47,869 nucleotides of DNA from CAYUVA01 sp964448115 [NCBI: uncultured bacterium] (lineage in GTDB: Bacteria > CAYUVA01), in contig CAYUVA010000037.1 of NCBI GenBank assembly GCA_964448115.1, forward strand, positions 1 to 47,869. Direction: 5' to 3'. The notes below the pieces were generated by a model that was given only the letters and a program-made list of their open reading frames with translations, had not been told where the DNA came from and ran no database searches. The stretch's first letter is position 1, and every line of letters starts with the position of its first letter. Below are positions 14,752 through 23,557 of this stretch, piece after piece. The translations under genes and the position numbers were made by a program.

Positions 14752-17283
14752 ATGATGATGAACAAGGCATTATGCTCGGTATCACTTAGCCTTCTGGCAG
14801 CGATGATAATTTGGGCTGTGCCGACCATAGCTCAAGGCACCACGATCACCGTCGGGCACGGCGGCGGATACGACTACGGCACCATAACAGCGGCACTTGC
14901 AGCAGCAACATCGGGAGATACGATAACCGTCGCCGATGGAACTTATAATTACAATAGTGGAGAGTCTTTTCCGCTAGTTATGAAGCAAGGCGTTACACTG
15001 CAAAGAGAAAATGAAAGCATTCAGCCAATAATCGCAGGAATATCAACCCAATCGGTGATAGAGGTCGAAAATATATCCGATCCGGAAAACACCATCATCG
15101 ATGGCTTTATAATCCGCGATGGCGGTGGTAAGGATGTATCTGGCGAACGATATGGTGGCGGGATCTTCATGTATCTTTCATGGATAACCATCAGAAACTG
15201 CAAATTCACGGCGAACAACGCCAAGTATGGCGGCGGAATGTTTCTAGATAAATCAAGTCCTAACATTTTTTATTGTGAATTCGAGGATAATGAATCTTCA
15301 AGTCGTGGAGGTGGAATATATTGCAAGAATAACTCCAATGCGAACTTGTATAACTGCACTTTTATCAATAACAGCGCATCAGATTCTGGTGGCGGGATGT
15401 ATTGCTATGACTCTTCCCCCACCTTGACCGATTGCACCTTCAGCAATAACAGCGCAGATTATGGTGGCGGGATGTATTGCTCTTATTCTTCCCCCACCTT
15501 GTCCGGTTGCACCTTCAGCGATAACAGCGCATCAGATTATGGTGGCGGGATGTATTGCAAATCTTCTTCTTCCCCCACCTTGACCGATTGCAGCTTCAGC
15601 GATAACAGCGCATCTTATGATGGTGGCGGGATGTATTGCAAATCTTCTTCGCCCACCTTGACCGGTTGCAGCTTCAGCGATAACAGCGCATCAGATTCAG
15701 GTGGCGGGATGTATTGCTATTATTATTCTTCCCCCACCTTGACCGGTTGCACCTTCAGCAATAACAGGGCATCAGATTCAGGTGGTGGGATGTATTGCTA
15801 TTCTTCTTTCCCCATCTTGACATATTGTACCTTCACCAGAAACAGCGCATCAGATGAGGGCGGTGGGGTGAATTGCCATTATTCATCCCCAACATTAAAA
15901 AATTGCATATTATTTGGAAATATTGTTAATAATTATGGTGGAGGAATCAGTTGTGATAATGCTGATCCAATAATTATAAATTCAATAATCAATTTTAATA
16001 TTTCAAATATTCAGGGAGGCGGTATTCATTGTGATAATGACTCAGATCCAACTATTAAAAATTGTGTCATTACAAGGAATAAAACCAGTAGAGAAGGCGG
16101 CGCTTTGTTCACCTCTAACAACTCCAATCCTATATTGAAGAATACCATACTATGGAATAATTCACCTGATGAAATATATGATTTTATGAGTCCACCTGAT
16201 GTTATCTATTGCGACATAAAGGGTGGATATTCAGGGACAGGAAATATCAATGCAGATCCATTGTGGGTAGATTATAATTATGATTTTCATCTTCTTCCTG
16301 GCTCCCCATGTATAGATGCCGGCACTAATCTAGGCGCGCCGGATACAGACTTCGATGGTCAGTTAAGACCAAATCCGAATACAGGAATTACCGATATAGG
16401 TGCTGATGAATTTTACTCAGGATATGTAACCCCAACTCCAAGACCGACCGCTACTCCCACTGTCACTCCAACACCGACTATAACTCCTACTTCAACAAGC
16501 ACACCAACATCAACGAATACCCCAACAGCTACATCAACGACCGTACCGACCTTTACGCCTAGACCAACCTATACATCAACGCCTACATCCACTCCGAGGC
16601 CATACCCCTATAATCGCATTTTAGTTGCCGGTTATTGTGATACTTATGTGGATAGAATGTTGACTTCCGATGTATTTATGTTATCTTTATCAGGAGCGCT
16701 TGATGGATATGATATTATTGGCGTTGAGCTTTGTTATCTTTACGGTAATTCAGCAATTCCCTTGGGTATAGCTCTCGAATACACACCGCCTTTCCATACA
16801 TTGTCGTTCATAATTAAAGAGTACTCAATTCCATCTGGCTCAATTCCCTTTGGCTTAGTTGCACATTACTTGCCGCCAAAGGACAGCGAGCTATGGCCAT
16901 ATTTAGTTGTGCCACCGGGACCGCCGACGCTGACGCCGACAACTACACCGACCGATGTCCCCACCTTGACACCGACACCGTCTGTTACGCCCACCGCCAC
17001 GCCGACAGAGACCCCCTTCCCGCCGACAGCGTGCTTTACGATTGATCAAGATTGGCATGTACCAGATGATCCCTTCAAGTGCGATGCCTCTTGCTCCGAA
17101 GGGGCGACCGAGCTTGAGTACTGGTGGGACTGGGACGATGGAACTGGCTATCACCAGGGCAGCGACTACGAGGAGCATGCCTATACTTGGGACGATCTTG
17201 GTTATCATGATATCACGCTTAAGGTTATCGATCTTTATAATCAGGAGGATACATATTCCATCAGGATAGAGGTTGTGGAGTGA
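14752..17283 (+). CDS. Secreted right-handed beta-helix repeat protein with Thr-Pro linkers and a C-terminal PKD domain
   Basis: 843 residues. A signal peptide (to about AQG, 28) precedes a parallel beta-helix (about 30-545) of the polymorphic outer-membrane-protein repeat type. At least seven 25-27-residue turns follow the form SPTLTDCTFSNNSASxxGGG with a Cys in MYC. A Thr-Pro linker (about 559-617), an unassigned beta domain (620-720), a second linker (722-759) and a PKD-like domain (about 760-843, with YWWDWDDG and HDITLKVID) follow. Such proteins are usually surface adhesins or glycan-binding proteins; enzyme activity is not indicated. GGAGG at 14745-14749 precedes three consecutive ATGs (14752, 14755, 14758); spacing favours the second or third. 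It is 93 bases downstream of the caspase gene and shares its linker style. Confidence 0.88.
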   Translation: MMMNKALCSVSLSLLAAMIIWAVPTIAQGTTITVGHGGGYDYGTITAALAAATSGDTITVADGTYNYNSGESFPLVMKQGVTLQRENESIQPIIAGISTQSVIEVENISDPENTIIDGFIIRDGGGKDVSGERYGGGIFMYLSWITIRNCKFTANNAKYGGGMFLDKSSPNIFYCEFEDNESSSRGGGIYCKNNSNANLYNCTFINNSASDSGGGMYCYDSSPTLTDCTFSNNSADYGGGMYCSYSSPTLSGCTFSDNSASDYGGGMYCKSSSSPTLTDCSFSDNSASYDGGGMYCKSSSPTLTGCSFSDNSASDSGGGMYCYYYSSPTLTGCTFSNNRASDSGGGMYCYSSFPILTYCTFTRNSASDEGGGVNCHYSSPTLKNCILFGNIVNNYGGGISCDNADPIIINSIINFNISNIQGGGIHCDNDSDPTIKNCVITRNKTSREGGALFTSNNSNPILKNTILWNNSPDEIYDFMSPPDVIYCDIKGGYSGTGNINADPLWVDYNYDFHLLPGSPCIDAGTNLGAPDTDFDGQLRPNPNTGITDIGADEFYSGYVTPTPRPTATPTVTPTPTITPTSTSTPTSTNTPTATSTTVPTFTPRPTYTSTPTSTPRPYPYNRILVAGYCDTYVDRMLTSDVFMLSLSGALDGYDIIGVELCYLYGNSAIPLGIALEYTPPFHTLSFIIKEYSIPSGSIPFGLVAHYLPPKDSELWPYLVVPPGPPTLTPTTTPTDVPTLTPTPSVTPTATPTETPFPPTACFTIDQDWHVPDDPFKCDASCSEGATELEYWWDWDDGTGYHQGSDYEEHAYTWDDLGYHDITLKVIDLYNQEDTYSIRIEVVE
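15367..15837 (+). repeat. In-frame tandem DNA repeats of about 75-84 bases
   Basis: Six near-identical units, followed by a more diverged seventh, encode successive beta-helix turns. Nearly fixed blocks such as GGTGGCGGGATGTATTGC and CCCACCTTGACC recur, while a short Ser/Tyr-rich segment varies in length. DNA-level identity is much higher than in the helix turns on either side, which points to recent duplication or slippage. Confidence 0.85.
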
Positions 17284-17374
17284 GGCGTGAGGCTTGGTTA
17301 TTGAACCACAAAGGCACCAAGGCACGAAGAGGAAAGTGATACCGTGATAAGGTGATACCGTGAAGAGAGGATGG
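17284..17374 (+). repeat. Dispersed intergenic repeat, copy 1
   Basis: It begins with GGCGTGAGGCTTG and continues with AACCACAAAGGCACCAAGG and a GAAGAGG segment, ending in AGGATGG. The reverse complement of 36136-36205 has the same blocks in the same order. Copy 1 also carries GTGATACCGTGA twice (17336-17347 and 17352-17363). Confidence 0.6.
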
Positions 17375-17385
17375 TTAAACAAGGT

Positions 17386-17411
17386 TAACTGATTCAGCGC
17401 TGAAACAGTTA
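17386..17411. promoter_or_regulatory. 26-bp near-perfect palindrome
   Basis: TAACTGaTTCAGC is followed directly by its mirror arm GCTGAAaCAGTTA; only one base pair (A/A) breaks the symmetry. The centre TTCAGCGCTGAA is a perfect 12-bp palindrome. It is about 150 bases upstream of the pspA -35 box. It could be a protein-binding site or a hairpin after the beta-helix gene; no T-run follows. Confidence 0.45.
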
Positions 17412-17495
17412 CCAGGTATCAGGTTAGGCGCGGGGGAGAATGAAAAACTTTCGTTTGATAGTTGAGTCTGCAATTTTTTCGTGTAATTCTCGCTT

Positions 17496-17520
17496 TTAGC
17501 AAACCTGCTAAGCATTTTTT
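17496..17520 (+). terminator. Terminator-like hairpin upstream of pspA
   Basis: TTAGCA (17496-17501) and TGCTAA (17506-17511) pair around AACC and are followed by GCATTTTTT. The stem is short and AT-rich. It would end transcription coming from the beta-helix gene. Confidence 0.4.
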
Positions 17521-17561
17521 AATTTCTTATGTTGGAATTACAGTAACCGGCTAATCAATTC

Positions 17562-17590
17562 TTGACATAAGATGAACCCTCGCTGATAAT
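17562..17590 (+). promoter_or_regulatory. Sigma-70-like promoter for pspA
   Basis: TTGACA (17562-17567), 17-base spacer, GATAAT (17585-17590). No sigma-54-type GG/GC element is visible, unlike the classical enterobacterial psp promoter. A possible ATG at 17589 lies inside this -10 box and therefore cannot be the start of the gene. Confidence 0.65.
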
Positions 17591-17624
17591 GATTGAGCAC
17601 AAGAATAAGCCAAGGAGTAAAGGC

Positions 17625-18320
17625 ATGTCATTTATAAAACGATTCATCGATGTCATAAGAGCCAACATCAACGAACTTATCGATAAAGCCGAGCATCCGG
17701 TCAAGATGTTGGAACAGCTTATCCGAGATATGGAGGATAACTACAAGAAAGCCAAGGTCAAGACAGCCCAGGTAATGGGAGAGCTTAGGGTGATTGAGAA
17801 TCGTCTCGCTAAAGCCAAGGATCTTGAGAAAGCATGGAAGGATCGCGCTATGCTCGCCCTTAGAGAAGATAGGGAAGACTTGGCTAAAGAGGCGCTGCTT
17901 AAACGCCGAAGCGCCAGCCAGGATCAAGCATTCCTGCAACAGGAACTCATCAAACAAAAAGAAGCAGCCGAGACCCTGCAAAAGGGGCTTAAGGCGCTCG
18001 AGCTTAAGATCGAGGAGGCTAAGAAGAAAAGAGCAATACTTGCGACCAAGGTAAGAAGGGCACAAGTCCAAAAGGAGCTGAGAGAGGTAATCACCGGTAT
18101 TGATGATGAGGGCTTGATCAAGGCTTTCGATGATATGGAGGAACGAATAGAGCTGATGGAGGCACAGGGCGATGCGCTGAAGGAGCTGGAAGGTATCAGT
18201 GCTGAACAACAACTTCAAGCGCTGGAGGCTGACCACGAGCTTCAAAAGGAGTTAAAGGCACTCAAGGCAGAGATGGGCATACTTCCTAGCGAAGACATGG
18301 ATGAGCCAGAGAAAGACTAG
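17625..18320 (+). CDS. pspA: PspA/IM30 (Vipp1) family membrane-remodelling protein
   Basis: 231 residues, almost entirely helical. The N-terminus MSFIKRFIDVIRANINELID, followed closely by AEHPVKMLEQLIRDME, is the diagnostic amphipathic helix and first hairpin of PspA/IM30. Long coiled-coil helices follow (about 60-165), then a charged C-terminal part. Family members are ESCRT-III-like and polymerise on the inner face of the cytoplasmic membrane to protect it when the proton gradient or lipid packing is disturbed. AAGGAG at 17612-17617, 7 bases upstream, fixes the ATG at 17625. No pspB, pspC or pspF is nearby. A complex-I-like membrane gene starts 42 bases downstream on the same strand with no terminator between, so co-transcription is likely. 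Confidence 0.93.
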   Translation: MSFIKRFIDVIRANINELIDKAEHPVKMLEQLIRDMEDNYKKAKVKTAQVMGELRVIENRLAKAKDLEKAWKDRAMLALREDREDLAKEALLKRRSASQDQAFLQQELIKQKEAAETLQKGLKALELKIEEAKKKRAILATKVRRAQVQKELREVITGIDDEGLIKAFDDMEERIELMEAQGDALKELEGISAEQQLQALEADHELQKELKALKAEMGILPSEDMDEPEKD

Positions 18321-18362
18321 GTAGAGACCAAAGTTTCCCTTCATTCATATAAGATTTTTTTT

Positions 18363-19874
18363 ATGGTAGTCTTGTTATCAATATTCATGGTGGTTTCCTT
18401 GCTTGGCTCCACTGCCGTTTACTTCAGCAGGCGAACAGTAGCCAACAAGATTGCTGTAGGGCTTGCAGTAGCCTTTTTCGTGCTAGCTTGTCTGATTCTA
18501 CTTTTCGCTTACGGCTCATTTGGGTATGGTGGAAGGATAGTTAAGCTGCTCGAATACCCTTGGCTAGCCAATCAAAGCGTCTATTCAGTGCGGTTGGCTT
18601 TTATAGTAGATCCCCTTTCATGCATTATGATTCTGCTGATCTCTCTGATGCTGCTGGTAAATACGATCTATTCTGTTGACTATATTGGTTCTGGCAACCC
18701 TAGATACCTAAGCAGCCGGCTGCGCAATATCCGTCGTTATCATTTTTGGATGATTTTCTATGCCTTTTCCCTGGCAGGCGTTGTTCTGGCGCAGAATTTC
18801 CTTACGCTTTTGTGGTTCTGGGAGCTTGCAACCGTATGTACCTGGGCGCTCATCTCTTATTATACGATCAAGGCTAAGGCATCCAAGGCGAGTCAGAAGA
18901 TGATAATATTAAACTCCCTTGGGGATTTATTTTTTATCGTCGCAGTCTTGGTACTTTACAGCAATGCCCACAGCCTGGAGTTTTCCTCGATCAGTAGCTT
19001 ATCCTCAGGACTCAGCAGCCTGGTATTCATCCTGCTATTTCTGGGTGCCTCGGCAAAGTGCTCCATGATGCCCTTTTTCTCCTGGCTTGCGGATGGTGCC
19101 AAGATCTCTGCTCCAATCGGAGCATTTATCCAGGGAGTCGGGCTTGTCAAGGTTGCCGTGATCGTGTTTGCTCGGATACTATTAAGCAATCAAGGTAGCG
19201 CAGGGAATACCACTTCATATCTGATGTTGCTTATGAGCCTAGGCACCATCATTATCGCAGCATCCTTGGTCATCTATCAGCGTGATCTCAGGCGAGTGGT
19301 AACCTTCGTAACTATAACCCAGGTGGGATACATGATGCTTGGATTATCCTTATATTCCAGGGGCATACAAGAGGGGATACATGCTGCCTTGCTCGTTCTG
19401 GTTGGACATGCAGCCGCGGCAACTTTATTCATACTGGCAGTAGGCTATATCGGTAATCGTAGCGGGAATACAAGAAAAGATGCCATCTCAGGTCTGTACC
19501 ATCGGATGCCCTTGGCTGCCATCAGCCTGCTATTAGGAGTGATCTCCCTTATCGGATTGCCACCCTGGGGGCTTTTTTGGGGTAAGCTGGATCTGTTTGC
19601 AGCCTGCTTGCACTACAAAGGCTTTATAGGCATTGTTAGTTTTATTGTTATCGCCTTGGAGACTATTTGGATGATGTTAGTTTTACTCCACATTGCACAT
19701 GAGATCATCTTCGGCAAGCCACCTAGGAGCCTAAGGGGCTCGGATGAAGACCAAAAGCAGGTGGCAGGAGAGGTCTTCTTCATAAGGATAGTTCTGGTTA
19801 TTTTGATATTTCTCAACCTGGTTTTCTCGCTTTTGTTTTTACCTTTAATCACCAAGGTGAGGGTGATCTTGTGA
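18363..19874 (+). CDS. NuoL/HyfD-like antiporter-type membrane subunit (channel residues kept)
   Basis: 503 residues, about 14 hydrophobic helices, of the proton-conducting Nuo L/M/N and Hyf B/D/F superfamily. The TM5 Glu is kept (E154 in WFWELATV). TM7-TM8 keep K232 (GASAKCSMMPF) and K263 (GLVKVAV), and the TM12 Lys is K408 in LPPWGLFWGKLDL. Two positions that are usually His in NuoL read Phe (PFFSWL) and Gln (FIQG). H348 is present, while the Lys that normally follows it is absent (HAAAATLF). This is therefore the subunit most likely still to conduct protons in this cluster. No clear Shine-Dalgarno sequence is seen before the ATG. Its stop overlaps the GTG start of the next gene (GTGA). Confidence 0.85.
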   Translation: MVVLLSIFMVVSLLGSTAVYFSRRTVANKIAVGLAVAFFVLACLILLFAYGSFGYGGRIVKLLEYPWLANQSVYSVRLAFIVDPLSCIMILLISLMLLVNTIYSVDYIGSGNPRYLSSRLRNIRRYHFWMIFYAFSLAGVVLAQNFLTLLWFWELATVCTWALISYYTIKAKASKASQKMIILNSLGDLFFIVAVLVLYSNAHSLEFSSISSLSSGLSSLVFILLFLGASAKCSMMPFFSWLADGAKISAPIGAFIQGVGLVKVAVIVFARILLSNQGSAGNTTSYLMLLMSLGTIIIAASLVIYQRDLRRVVTFVTITQVGYMMLGLSLYSRGIQEGIHAALLVLVGHAAAATLFILAVGYIGNRSGNTRKDAISGLYHRMPLAAISLLLGVISLIGLPPWGLFWGKLDLFAACLHYKGFIGIVSFIVIALETIWMMLVLLHIAHEIIFGKPPRSLRGSDEDQKQVAGEVFFIRIVLVILIFLNLVFSLLFLPLITKVRVIL

Positions 19875-21979
19875 TCGGAATTATTTTGGCAAATATCGGT
19901 TTAGTTGCCCTGATAGTCATTGGAATATTGATCTATTTCACCCAGGATACTGAGCAAGGGCAAAGCTTCGTGCGCAGGATATCATTCTGGTTCGTTGCGG
20001 CAGCTTCCCTTATCAATATCATATTATCGCTATCGGTATTGATCTCGGGAAGTCCTTTATTTTTCAATATCAGCACAGTCTTCATTAAGCCACTTCTCTT
20101 TGAGATCGGTTTCAAGCTCGATACATTAAGCGCGTCCTTTCTTTTACTCATCAGCATCGTTAGTGTTGCGGTCACCGGTTTTGCTGCTCGTTACATGGAG
20201 CGTTTCTTAGGGGAACTGAAGCATTTTTATCCTCCCTATCTTTTCTTGATCGCCTCTGTTATGTGGTGTCTGATCGTAGAGAATCTTTTTCTATTTTTCA
20301 TTTTGCTTCAGATCATCATCATCTCTTCCTACCTGTTGCTTTGTTATAATAAATCTCGCGAGGAGAAGTTGGTTAGCGAGTATCATTACTTAGTCTCAAA
20401 ACAGCTCGGCTTGATTCTACTTTTAATCGCCATGTTGCCCCTGGTTTGGCATATCATACCATTATCAGGAGCTGGCTTCAGCGGAACTTGCGAATCCTTG
20501 AGCTTGCTTTCCGATAGCTCGCCGGTCCCTGCTTGGATCATTTACCTGGTCCTGGCAGTTGGTGCTCTGATATTCCTCCAGATGTGGCCGCTGAGAGGTA
20601 AAGGGCTAGTTGAATCGCTGGTATCTCATCCAATGCCCGGCATCCTCGCACTTCAGATATTTCCACCCTTGATAGGATTTTACATACTGATGCGCCTGGT
20701 GTCCTTTGGATTTCAGCCTGGCAGCAGCCATTACATATTCGGTTTCATGGCAGCAGCCCTAGGTGCTATCTCTTGCACCAGGGGGGTGGTAACTGCCCTT
20801 GGCAAGCGTGATCTACTCATCTCTTCAGGATATATTCTGCACTCTTATTATGGATTCATACTGTTTATGCTTGGTGTCGGTTGCGTGGTATCTGTTTCTC
20901 GATCGCTGCTATTTTTGCTTTTGTTTCTGTGCGCAGGGATGCTTTTATTCATAACTATCCTGTCTTATACGATGCTAGGTGTAAGCCTGGGCAGCGTCCA
21001 GTTTTTCATTGGACACCTGGAGCCGAGCCGCCTAGGAAACCTGAGAAGGTATCTCCCTATGACCTCTTTTTGCTTATTCTATGCTGCAATCACATTGTGC
21101 GGCTTGCCTCCCCTTGCCGGATTCCTGCCTATGTCCTTGTTCATATCGGGGAGTTTCGAGGCGGGAGCTTATTATCCGATCTTCGGTTTAATAGGCATCG
21201 TAATATTCATCTTTTCAATTTCTATTGCCATTTATCTTGTCAAGGAACTATCCCTGAGTGTGTTTGGCGAGGCGCAAAGCTCGGTACGCAAGGCTCGCCC
21301 AAAGGAAGCCGAACAGGCTAAGGCGATGCTTTGGACGCAGTGGAGCCTATTGGGCGTGAATACCGTGCTGGCATTGTTTCCAGGATTGCTGGCGATGTGG
21401 GGCTTCAGGGCGATACTGGGAATGATACAAGATCGAAATATCCCAATGCCCTTTGACCATCTTTTCTTTGGGAGACCATTCTTGGCGGTTTTAGTCAAGA
21501 GGCCGACCCTTATGGGGGAAGATGTCCTTATCGGGACCTGGATACCGCTGGCTGTAATCTCGATATTGACCGTGATCACCCTGTTAACTCTATTTTTAGC
21601 CAGGAGATTCCATAAAAGCTCCATCGAGGAAGATCTATCGCAAAACGATGCGACCTTTGCTGAGATCAGCGAGGAGATAATCTCCCAGTCCCCTCATCCC
21701 ATCCCTATGCCTGCTGGTGCCTTGAACAAGCTTGCCTATCAACAGAAGGCGGGTGGCTTCAGCATCAGGATGCCAAGCTTCTTTACCAGACTTGCAGATA
21801 TAGACAGTTGGCTTTATGGACCGATCCTCAATCGTTTCCTTCGCATCAGTGAGCTTCTCAAGAAATTCGAGCCGGGGCGGATGGAAAGCCAGCTCTCATG
21901 GCTGTTGGCGCTCTGTTTGCTGCTGGCGGCTATTATCCTGATGGTTAATTGGAATATCTTCGGGTTTACAAAATGGTAG
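19871..21979 (+). CDS. HyfB/NuoL-like membrane subunit with lost channel residues
   Basis: 702 residues, many hydrophobic helices, same superfamily and close to HyfB in size and in the order of its motifs. By eye, the key charged residues are replaced: the TM5 WE pair is LQ (Q147 in FILLQIIIISSYLL), the TM7 Lys is F235 (GALIFLQMWPL), the TM8 Lys is L267 (PPLIGFYILMR) and the TM12 Lys is M421 (GLPPLAGFLPMSL). The scaffold motifs GLPPLAGF and HPMP remain, so it is a family member but possibly not a proton channel. The C-terminal part has a soluble stretch (about 575-665) and a final helix. The GTG start overlaps the previous stop; the next start overlaps its own stop. Confidence 0.8.
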   Translation: MIGIILANIGLVALIVIGILIYFTQDTEQGQSFVRRISFWFVAAASLINIILSLSVLISGSPLFFNISTVFIKPLLFEIGFKLDTLSASFLLLISIVSVAVTGFAARYMERFLGELKHFYPPYLFLIASVMWCLIVENLFLFFILLQIIIISSYLLLCYNKSREEKLVSEYHYLVSKQLGLILLLIAMLPLVWHIIPLSGAGFSGTCESLSLLSDSSPVPAWIIYLVLAVGALIFLQMWPLRGKGLVESLVSHPMPGILALQIFPPLIGFYILMRLVSFGFQPGSSHYIFGFMAAALGAISCTRGVVTALGKRDLLISSGYILHSYYGFILFMLGVGCVVSVSRSLLFLLLFLCAGMLLFITILSYTMLGVSLGSVQFFIGHLEPSRLGNLRRYLPMTSFCLFYAAITLCGLPPLAGFLPMSLFISGSFEAGAYYPIFGLIGIVIFIFSISIAIYLVKELSLSVFGEAQSSVRKARPKEAEQAKAMLWTQWSLLGVNTVLALFPGLLAMWGFRAILGMIQDRNIPMPFDHLFFGRPFLAVLVKRPTLMGEDVLIGTWIPLAVISILTVITLLTLFLARRFHKSSIEEDLSQNDATFAEISEEIISQSPHPIPMPAGALNKLAYQQKAGGFSIRMPSFFTRLADIDSWLYGPILNRFLRISELLKKFEPGRMESQLSWLLALCLLLAAIILMVNWNIFGFTKW

Positions 21980-22896
21980 TTATAACATCCACAGCCTGGT
22001 TATTTTTTTACCTGCTACTTTTACTGCTCATCTCTCCAGCCGTGGAATGGTTTGCGCGCTGGGTAAGAGCTTTGCTCATGGCAGATAAACAACCTAACCT
22101 GCTTAGCCTGTACAAGAGGCTGGTAAATATGGCTGGTAGTTATACACCGCAGAGCCTCAAAGCACCTTATGGAGGCATTTTCCCCCCGTTTTTCCTTGCT
22201 TTAGTGATCACTGCTGGATTGATGTGCCCACTATGTATTGGGAGCCAAACAGGCTCAATAGGAGAGATTACCGCATTTGTCGGCTTGATCTCCCTGGGAC
22301 TTATCATGTTTATTCCAGTCGGATTCGCCTACCGGAGGAGTTTCAAGGAGATACTGGGATCTCTTGAGATCAGGCAGGCGATTGTCGGCGATGCGATATT
22401 TCTGCTAGGGATATTGGTCTATAGTCTGAGGAATCTTGGCTCACATTTCCATAGCATTGACAATCTAGGATTTTGTATTTCCAGCCTGTTGGCTATCCTG
22501 GTGATGCTATGGGGCATTAGGTCCCTTGCCGGCAAGCTACCATTCCCGCTCTACGGATCGCCTCCTCCTGCCGAGATATCCTTAGTTTCCAACTACAATC
22601 CGCATGGTCAAGGCTTATTAGCACTTGCTTTCTACCTGAAGAATTGTCTTTATTACAGCCTTGTATTAACAGCTTTGGTTAATGAAATAGCCATGCAATT
22701 AAGGGAGTTGGAGCTAACATTTTGCCCTTTGGCAGGCATTACTTTACAGATACCCTCGATGTTCGTGCTGGCAGGTATCCTGTCAGCGATAAGCGCATTA
22801 CTATGGAGCAAGGAGGTCAAGATAACCTGGACACATCACAGTATAATCCTCGCATCAGGCGTTTTAGCAGCGATACTCAGAATGATAGGAGTGTGA
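21973..22896 (+). CDS. HyfC/NuoH-like membrane subunit, diverged
   Basis: About 307 residues with some eight hydrophobic helices. Size and place in the cluster (between HyfB-like and HyfE-like genes) match HyfC, 315 residues in E. coli. RWVRALL and LSLYKRLVNMAG align with the family's first-loop region before TM2, and SFKEILGSLEIRQA with the Arg/Ser/Glu loop. The acidic loop near AEAEQE and the HEAM-like motif of HyfC/NuoH are not visible, so quinone or hydrogenase contact residues seem altered. I prefer the ATG at 21973, which overlaps the previous stop (ATGGTAG); a TTG at 21949 is in frame. The assignment rests mainly on size, topology and gene order. Confidence 0.65.
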   Translation: MVVITSTAWLFFYLLLLLLISPAVEWFARWVRALLMADKQPNLLSLYKRLVNMAGSYTPQSLKAPYGGIFPPFFLALVITAGLMCPLCIGSQTGSIGEITAFVGLISLGLIMFIPVGFAYRRSFKEILGSLEIRQAIVGDAIFLLGILVYSLRNLGSHFHSIDNLGFCISSLLAILVMLWGIRSLAGKLPFPLYGSPPPAEISLVSNYNPHGQGLLALAFYLKNCLYYSLVLTALVNEIAMQLRELELTFCPLAGITLQIPSMFVLAGILSAISALLWSKEVKITWTHHSIILASGVLAAILRMIGV

Positions 22897-22897
22897 G

Positions 22898-23557
22898 ATG
22901 CTTACTTTTTTCTTGAACAGCCTGGCTTTGCTCACTTTGGTTATAGTTGTGATCTGGACCCTTATCCCCCGGATCAAGGGCACCATCTTGTATATTATTT
23001 TCTTACTAGCCATAGTTACCCAGGCTAGCTTGATCCTGATTATCGGGAGGTTTTTTGAGCTACTGTTGCCCCTTGTTTTATACTTGGGTATCCGCATTTT
23101 GCTCGCCTGGCAATTGCAGGGTCGGATGAAGGAAGCGGATTCGAGGATAGTGAGCAATGGATTACCCATCAATCGCCGGCAGCTTTTATGGATTTACAGC
23201 TCGATATTTATTTTCATATTACTCTTCGGGGGATTGAATATGGTTTGGCTCTTGGACTGGCTGATGACTAATTTCCTCGAATTCCCGTCTTATGGAGGCG
23301 GTGGTTTTCTGATCTCGCTGCTTGTGGTTATCATCGGGTTATTCAGCCTCGCATCAAGCCGAAGCCATAATGAATTTGGTTTATCGTTGCTTTTAGCCGA
23401 CGGGGGACTGTTGATTTTTCTTCTTTTGCTCAACCAGTGGGGAAGCTCAATTGATTTAGGAATATTTTCCCTGTTTGTCCCCGCATTTCTATTAACTGAC
23501 AGATACCTTGGCAACCGTCAAAGAGAGTTAAAACACGAGCTGGAGGTTAAGCATTGA
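22898..23557 (+). CDS. HyfE-like (NuoK-related) membrane subunit
   Basis: 219 residues with about seven hydrophobic helices, close to HyfE of E. coli (216 residues) in length and in gene order. The first three helices would be the NuoK-like part. A charged connecting segment (LAWQLQGRMKEADSRI, about 69-84) precedes further helices and a charged tail. The HyfE assignment depends on context more than on motifs. The ATG is one base after the previous stop. The following gene starts at TTG inside this gene's stop, with GGAGG at 23542-23546. Confidence 0.65.
   Translation: MLTFFLNSLALLTLVIVVIWTLIPRIKGTILYIIFLLAIVTQASLILIIGRFFELLLPLVLYLGIRILLAWQLQGRMKEADSRIVSNGLPINRRQLLWIYSSIFIFILLFGGLNMVWLLDWLMTNFLEFPSYGGGGFLISLLVVIIGLFSLASSRSHNEFGLSLLLADGGLLIFLLLLNQWGSSIDLGIFSLFVPAFLLTDRYLGNRQRELKHELEVKH

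Larger units (their letters stand above)
17284..17624. other. Intergenic region with dispersed repeat, palindrome, terminator and promoter
   Basis: No gene is seen here. In order the region holds a dispersed repeat copy (17284-17374), a 26-bp palindrome (17386-17411), a terminator-like hairpin with T-run (17496-17520) and the pspA promoter (17562-17590). Confidence 0.65.

Noticed and set aside
15367-15837. CRISPR-like regular repeats
   Set aside because: The units are in-frame coding repeats of a beta-helix protein with no unique spacers and no cas genes nearby.
17589-17624. Upstream ATG for pspA, giving a protein 12 residues longer
   Set aside because: The codon lies inside the -10 box of the promoter, has no ribosome-binding site, and the extra residues are not family-like; the ATG at 17625 has AAGGAG and the standard PspA N-terminus.
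17628-18245. 205-codon minus-strand ORF across pspA
   Set aside because: It is antisense to a clear pspA coding sequence and has no recognisable protein features.
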